NCBI GenBank assembly: GCA_003455275.1
Contig: DMRR01000019.1
Coordinates: forward strand, 8,086 to 24,866
Origin: Bacteroidota bacterium
GTDB taxonomy: Bacteria > Bacteroidota > Bacteroidia > Chitinophagales > UBA10324
Direction: 5' to 3'
Length of the DNA stretch: 16,781 nt
A program made the position numbers and the translations under genes. The stretch's first letter is position 1; every line of letters begins with the position of its first letter. The notes below the pieces were generated by a model. The model did no database searches. It was not told the origin of the DNA and saw only the letters and a program-made list of their open reading frames with translations. Below are positions 13,049-16,781 of this stretch, piece after piece.

Positions 13049-15457
13049 ATGAAACTCTATCCGGCCATTTTATTTATTTTTCTTTCCACGCTTTGCCAAG
13101 CCCAAAAGCAAGCAAACAACTGGTATTTCGGAAATAAAGCCGGACTAAATTTCAACGGTGCAAATCCAGTAGCGATTGGAACCGGCCAATTGAATAATCA
13201 GGAAGGTTGCAGTGGATTCAGCGATCCGCACACCGGTCAATTGCTTTTTTATACTGAAGGAGATACTGTTTGGAACCGAAACAACCAGGTAATGCCTAAT
13301 GGGCATTGGTTAGGTGGGTGCTATTCTTCAACACAGGGTGCGCTTGCAGTGCCTCGGCCGGGTTCGACATCTCAATACTACATTTTTACAGTTGGCGCTT
13401 GGGCGGGAATGGATACAAGCGAAGGAAGTTTTAAATTAAACCTGCTCGACATGACACTCGATGGCGGACTTGGTGATGTAACGGTGAAAAATCAAACTGT
13501 ATTGACTCCGGTGTGCGAAAAGCTTACTGCCACACTGGACTGCAATGGCGTGGATTACTGGGTTGTGGTTCATAAGTGGAATTCAAGTGATTTTTATTCA
13601 TACAAGCTGACTAATGCTGGCCTTAGTTCAACTCCTGTGATTTCTGCAATTGGGTCTTTTCATACTGATACAACTGGAGGAAACGGATTTGAAGCAATAG
13701 GCGCAATGAAAATTTCTCCTGATGGAAAAAAAATTGCCCTTGTTACTCATACAAACTTTTCGCGGATGGAGTTATTTGATTTTGATAACAGCACTGGAAT
13801 TATTTCGAACGCAGTAATTGACTCCAATTATTCATTTACCGGCAACACCGGACTATATGGACTATCATTCTCCCCTGATAATTCTAAATTGTATGTGAGT
13901 ATTGTAGGAAATGGAACTCAATCAATCGGAAATGTACCGAGTGAAATTCTGCAATACGATTTAAGTTCAGGTGTGGCATCAACCATCATTGCATCAAGAA
14001 CACAAATTCATTCTTCAACTACCGACAGAATCGGCAACTTACAACTATGCACCAATGGAAAAATTTATGTAGCAAAAGCAAGCAGCCCGAAACTTGATGT
14101 AATTGTTAATCCAAATAATAATGGGCTGGGTTGTACTTATGTTGCCAATGGAATACAGCAGGGAAACAGCCAAGGTCAGCACTTCAGTTCATTTGGTCTT
14201 CCAAATTTTGTAGAGTTATATAACACACCTACAGAATTTAAACTAACATATAATGGTTGCGGAGGAACTTATACAGTTTCGGTATTAGATACTGTAATTC
14301 CACTTCCGGTCACCGTTCTCTGGAACTTCGGCGACCCGGCTTCAGGTGCAAATAATAGTTCCAACCTTTTCCATCCGACTCATACCTTTTCAACCTTAGG
14401 TACTTATACAATTACACTTACCATTAATGCGGGATGTATGAATTTCAATTACACTTCGCAGATTGATATGACAGATAGTTTTCAAGTAGATTATGGGCCT
14501 GATTTGATAGTCTGCACCGGCAACTCTGTTCAGCTCAATAATTCTTATAATTATGGATTAAATTATGTTTGGACGCCTGCCTCAAACCTGAGTTGCACTA
14601 ATTGTCCGGATCCGGTGGCTTCACCCATTGATACAATTACATACATAGTTAGTATTGATGATGGCCCCGGTTGTCATGATGAAGATACAATCACAATTAA
14701 TTTACTAAGTGGTGTTGTTGGTATGGTTGTTCCTGATACTAGTATTTGTCCCGGAAATTCAGTGCAACTTATTGCAAGCGGAGGAGTGAATTATTCATGG
14801 GTAAATGAACCAACACTCAGCGCATGGAATATTTCAAACCCGATAGCAACACCTACATCAAATACAACTTATGAAGTCATTGTTTCAATTCCAGGATGCA
14901 CACCGGATACAGTTTCTGTGACAGTAGATGTTCTTTCATTTCCTGCAATTGATGCTGGTCCGGATTTAACAATTCTCACTGGAAACAGCGCGCTTATTGA
15001 AGCAACTTCTGATGGAGCATCGTGGATTTGGAATCCCGGTTATGGATTAGATGATTCAACCATACTGCAACCTACTGCTTCTCCCACGACTACAACAACC
15101 TACACCATAACTGCAGATAACGGACTCGGATGTCTTGCTGTTGATTCAGTGGTAGTTTTTGTTAATCCCGGAGAGTTGCCTTTGCTTTTTTTTCCTAATG
15201 CTTTTACTCCAAATGGCGATGGCAACAATGATTTGTTTGATTACTTCAATTTTGGTTTTGAAAAAGTGTGGCTCCGCATTTACAACCGATGGGGACAATT
15301 AATTTATGAAACGGATTTGCCACACGATGGCTGGGATGGTATGGTTGATGATGCCTTGCCTGCAGCCATGGGCGTATATGTCTATTATGCAATTGCCACT
15401 TCTTCCTCTAGAAATTTCACACAGACTTACAAAGGAAACTTCACTTTGATTCGCTAG
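13049..15457 (+). CDS. Secreted multidomain protein: beta-propeller-like, PKD, three Ig-like domains and T9SS type B sorting domain
   Basis: An 802-residue exported protein. ATG 13049 opens a signal peptide (MKLYPAILFIFLSTLCQAQ, cleavage near residue 19). Residues about 20-390 are a repetitive beta-rich domain with WYFGNKAGLNF, blade-like motifs such as MKISPDGKKIALV (220-232) and LSFSPDNSKLYVS (272-284), and NGKIYVA (336-342), suggesting a propeller. A PKD domain follows (about 405-475: VLWNFGDP, HTFSTLGTYTITLTI). Then come three related Ig-like domains starting DYGPDLIVCTGNSVQL (481), VPDTSICPGNSVQL (561) and DAGPDLTILTGNSALI (635). The end (about 712-802) is a T9SS type B / gliding-motility-associated domain: FFPNAFTPNGDGNNDLF, IYNRWGQLIYE, GWDG, GVYVYY, YKGNFTLIR. 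It is therefore expected on or outside the cell surface. Adhesion or polymer binding is possible; no catalytic motif is seen. The next gene is a paralogue of its N-terminal half. Confidence 0.9.
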   Translation: MKLYPAILFIFLSTLCQAQKQANNWYFGNKAGLNFNGANPVAIGTGQLNNQEGCSGFSDPHTGQLLFYTEGDTVWNRNNQVMPNGHWLGGCYSSTQGALAVPRPGSTSQYYIFTVGAWAGMDTSEGSFKLNLLDMTLDGGLGDVTVKNQTVLTPVCEKLTATLDCNGVDYWVVVHKWNSSDFYSYKLTNAGLSSTPVISAIGSFHTDTTGGNGFEAIGAMKISPDGKKIALVTHTNFSRMELFDFDNSTGIISNAVIDSNYSFTGNTGLYGLSFSPDNSKLYVSIVGNGTQSIGNVPSEILQYDLSSGVASTIIASRTQIHSSTTDRIGNLQLCTNGKIYVAKASSPKLDVIVNPNNNGLGCTYVANGIQQGNSQGQHFSSFGLPNFVELYNTPTEFKLTYNGCGGTYTVSVLDTVIPLPVTVLWNFGDPASGANNSSNLFHPTHTFSTLGTYTITLTINAGCMNFNYTSQIDMTDSFQVDYGPDLIVCTGNSVQLNNSYNYGLNYVWTPASNLSCTNCPDPVASPIDTITYIVSIDDGPGCHDEDTITINLLSGVVGMVVPDTSICPGNSVQLIASGGVNYSWVNEPTLSAWNISNPIATPTSNTTYEVIVSIPGCTPDTVSVTVDVLSFPAIDAGPDLTILTGNSALIEATSDGASWIWNPGYGLDDSTILQPTASPTTTTTYTITADNGLGCLAVDSVVVFVNPGELPLLFFPNAFTPNGDGNNDLFDYFNFGFEKVWLRIYNRWGQLIYETDLPHDGWDGMVDDALPAAMGVYVYYAIATSSSRNFTQTYKGNFTLIR

Positions 15458-15517
15458 TGTGAATATGTGAGTGACTTAAAGCTTCGCTCACTAATAGCAC
15501 CATTTACATTTATCGCG

Positions 15518-16672
15518 ATGCAAAAATTTTTTCTTTTCCGAAATCCTTTTCTAACTATTCTCTTATCGGTTTCTTTTTATTCAACTAAATCATTTGGTCA
15601 AAAGGAAGCTTCTATCTGGTTCTTTGGAAATGAATGTGCCATTGATTTTTCCTATTCATATCCTGTGGCCGTAACTGTAAGTGCCATGAAAACAGATGAA
15701 GGCAGCACCAGCATGTGCAATAGCGGCGGTTGGCTTCAGTTTTATACAAATGGAGCTGCAGTTTGGAATAAAAATCATCAGATCATGCCACATGGCAAAA
15801 TGTTGAAAGGACATGTATCTTCTTCACAATCTGCATTGGCCGTACCTAATCCCGGTAATCCCAATATTATTTATCTCTTTACATCAGACGCAGGTGCATA
15901 CGCCGATCCTCCCAATGTGGGAGTAAATTATTATACCATTGACATGACACTTGATAAAGGAAAAGGCGATATAAAAGGAAAAGAGGTTCAGTTGGTGCCC
16001 AATGCCTGTGAAAAACTAACTGCTGTGAAACATAAAAATGGAAAAGATGTATGGGTAATGGCGCACGGTTGGTGCACACAAAATTTTTATTGCTACCTGG
16101 TAACGAAGGATGGGGTTTCTAAAATTCCGGTGATGAGTAAAATAGGTAGTATTCACTGTGGAGGAAACACAACCGATGGTAACGGAATTGGATATATGAA
16201 ATTTTCTCCTGACGGAAGCAAGCTCGCTGCAGTTATTTATCAGAATAATTTTTGGGAGCTTTATGATTTCAATAATGAAACCGGAACACTAAGTAATTAT
16301 CGAGTCATCTATACACCGCAAGATAAACTTGGCTATGGATGTGAGTTTTCACCGAATGGAAAACTCTTTTACATCAGTTTTTATTTTACGAACGAGGTTT
16401 ATCAATACGATGTATCATTTAATAACACAGCCGACCTAATGAGCTCAGCTGTGCTGGTAGTTCAAAGTCTCGATAAAAAAATGGGAGCACTGCAGAATGC
16501 AATTGATGGAAAAATTTATGTGACAAAGAACAGCGAGTATCTAGGATGTATTCCCAATCCGAATGTAAAAGGAACCGGTTGCGGATATATAGAAGATGCG
16601 CTCTACCTCAATGGAGGCAAACCAAAACTCGGTTTGCCAAATTATATCACCAGCTATTTTTTCCGACAGTAA
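15518..16672 (+). CDS. Secreted beta-propeller-like protein, paralogue of the preceding gene without a sorting domain
   Basis: A 384-residue protein. The frame is open to a GTG at 15467, but ATG 15518 yields a proper signal peptide (MQKFFLFRNPFLTILLSVSFYSTKSFGQ) and is chosen. The mature part aligns by eye with residues 20-390 of the upstream protein. Pairs include WFFGNECAIDF with WYFGNKAGLNF, AVWNKNHQIMPHG with TVWNRNNQVMPNG, the shared SALAVP/GALAVP, DMTLDKGKGD with DMTLDGGLGD, ACEKLTAV with VCEKLTAT, and MKFSPDGSKLA with MKISPDGKKIA. It stops in FGLPNF/LGLPNY-equivalent sequence at the end of the propeller. PKD, Ig-like and T9SS domains are absent. It follows its paralogue by 60 nt, so tandem duplication and co-transcription are likely. 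Without a sorting domain it may stay in the periplasm or associate with its neighbour. The function is unknown. Confidence 0.85.
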   Translation: MQKFFLFRNPFLTILLSVSFYSTKSFGQKEASIWFFGNECAIDFSYSYPVAVTVSAMKTDEGSTSMCNSGGWLQFYTNGAAVWNKNHQIMPHGKMLKGHVSSSQSALAVPNPGNPNIIYLFTSDAGAYADPPNVGVNYYTIDMTLDKGKGDIKGKEVQLVPNACEKLTAVKHKNGKDVWVMAHGWCTQNFYCYLVTKDGVSKIPVMSKIGSIHCGGNTTDGNGIGYMKFSPDGSKLAAVIYQNNFWELYDFNNETGTLSNYRVIYTPQDKLGYGCEFSPNGKLFYISFYFTNEVYQYDVSFNNTADLMSSAVLVVQSLDKKMGALQNAIDGKIYVTKNSEYLGCIPNPNVKGTGCGYIEDALYLNGGKPKLGLPNYITSYFFRQ

Positions 16673-16781
16673 TATTTTTTTGTTACAGGTTGAACTCAGC
16701 TAAAACTGATTTTCCTTTTTATCATTTCCAGTCTAAGCTTCGCGGGAATACCTCTGCATGAACAGTTTTTTGAATGAGCTA

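Noticed and set aside
15505..15512. TACATTTA as promoter of the second propeller gene
   Set aside because: One mismatch, no matching -33 element, and the gene lies only 60 nt behind its paralogue, so read-through is simpler.

Overview
The window looks like a chromosomal segment of a member of the phylum Bacteroidota. Three things point there. Two secreted proteins end in type IX secretion system (T9SS) C-terminal domains, one type A and one type B. The best promoters match the Bacteroidota consensus (TTG near -33, TAnnTTTG near -7) rather than the sigma70 form. The base composition is AT-rich and gene starts lack a clear Shine-Dalgarno. Class or order cannot be fixed from the sequence; an environmental Chitinophagia/Sphingobacteriia-like lineage is a guess. 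No tRNA, rRNA, insertion sequence, phage gene or CRISPR array was seen.

Layout. 17-688 (+) is a small exported, probably outer-membrane protein, convergent with dnaE (836-4273, -), the replicative DNA polymerase III alpha subunit. Upstream of dnaE on the same strand is a secreted leishmanolysin-like zinc protease with a T9SS type A domain (4376-5656, -). Its coding sequence carries two mutually inverted arrays of a 7-nt repeat. A divergent intergenic region with a perfect hairpin and a short direct repeat separates it from an 897-residue protein made of two complete D-Ala-D-Ala ligase-like modules in tandem (5844-8537, +). That gene is followed 5 nt later by a membrane-anchored three-PASTA protein (8543-9340, +).

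The next block is on the minus strand and reads right to left: a strong promoter, the SRP RNA gene ffs (12623-12529), the transaldolase gene (12512-11826) starting 16 nt behind it, a textbook intrinsic terminator, then a second TAnnTTTG promoter and a tight operon accA - DUF6913-like gene - dapA (11727-9343). This block couples fatty-acid precursor synthesis (malonyl-CoA) with the diaminopimelate/lysine branch. With the ligase/PASTA pair next door, the middle of the window is rich in cell-envelope functions. dapA and the PASTA gene meet tail to tail with only 2 nt between them.

The right end (13049-16672, +) holds two tandem paralogues. Both have a beta-propeller-like secreted domain. The first continues into PKD, three Ig-like domains and a T9SS type B sorting domain. 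The second stops at the end of the propeller and has no sorting domain.

The most unusual object is the tandem ligase. By eye each half has lost a different subset of the E. coli DdlB active-site residues. The C-terminal half carries the Tyr-to-Phe change in the omega loop that in known ligases is associated with D-Ala-D-lactate (depsipeptide) synthesis.
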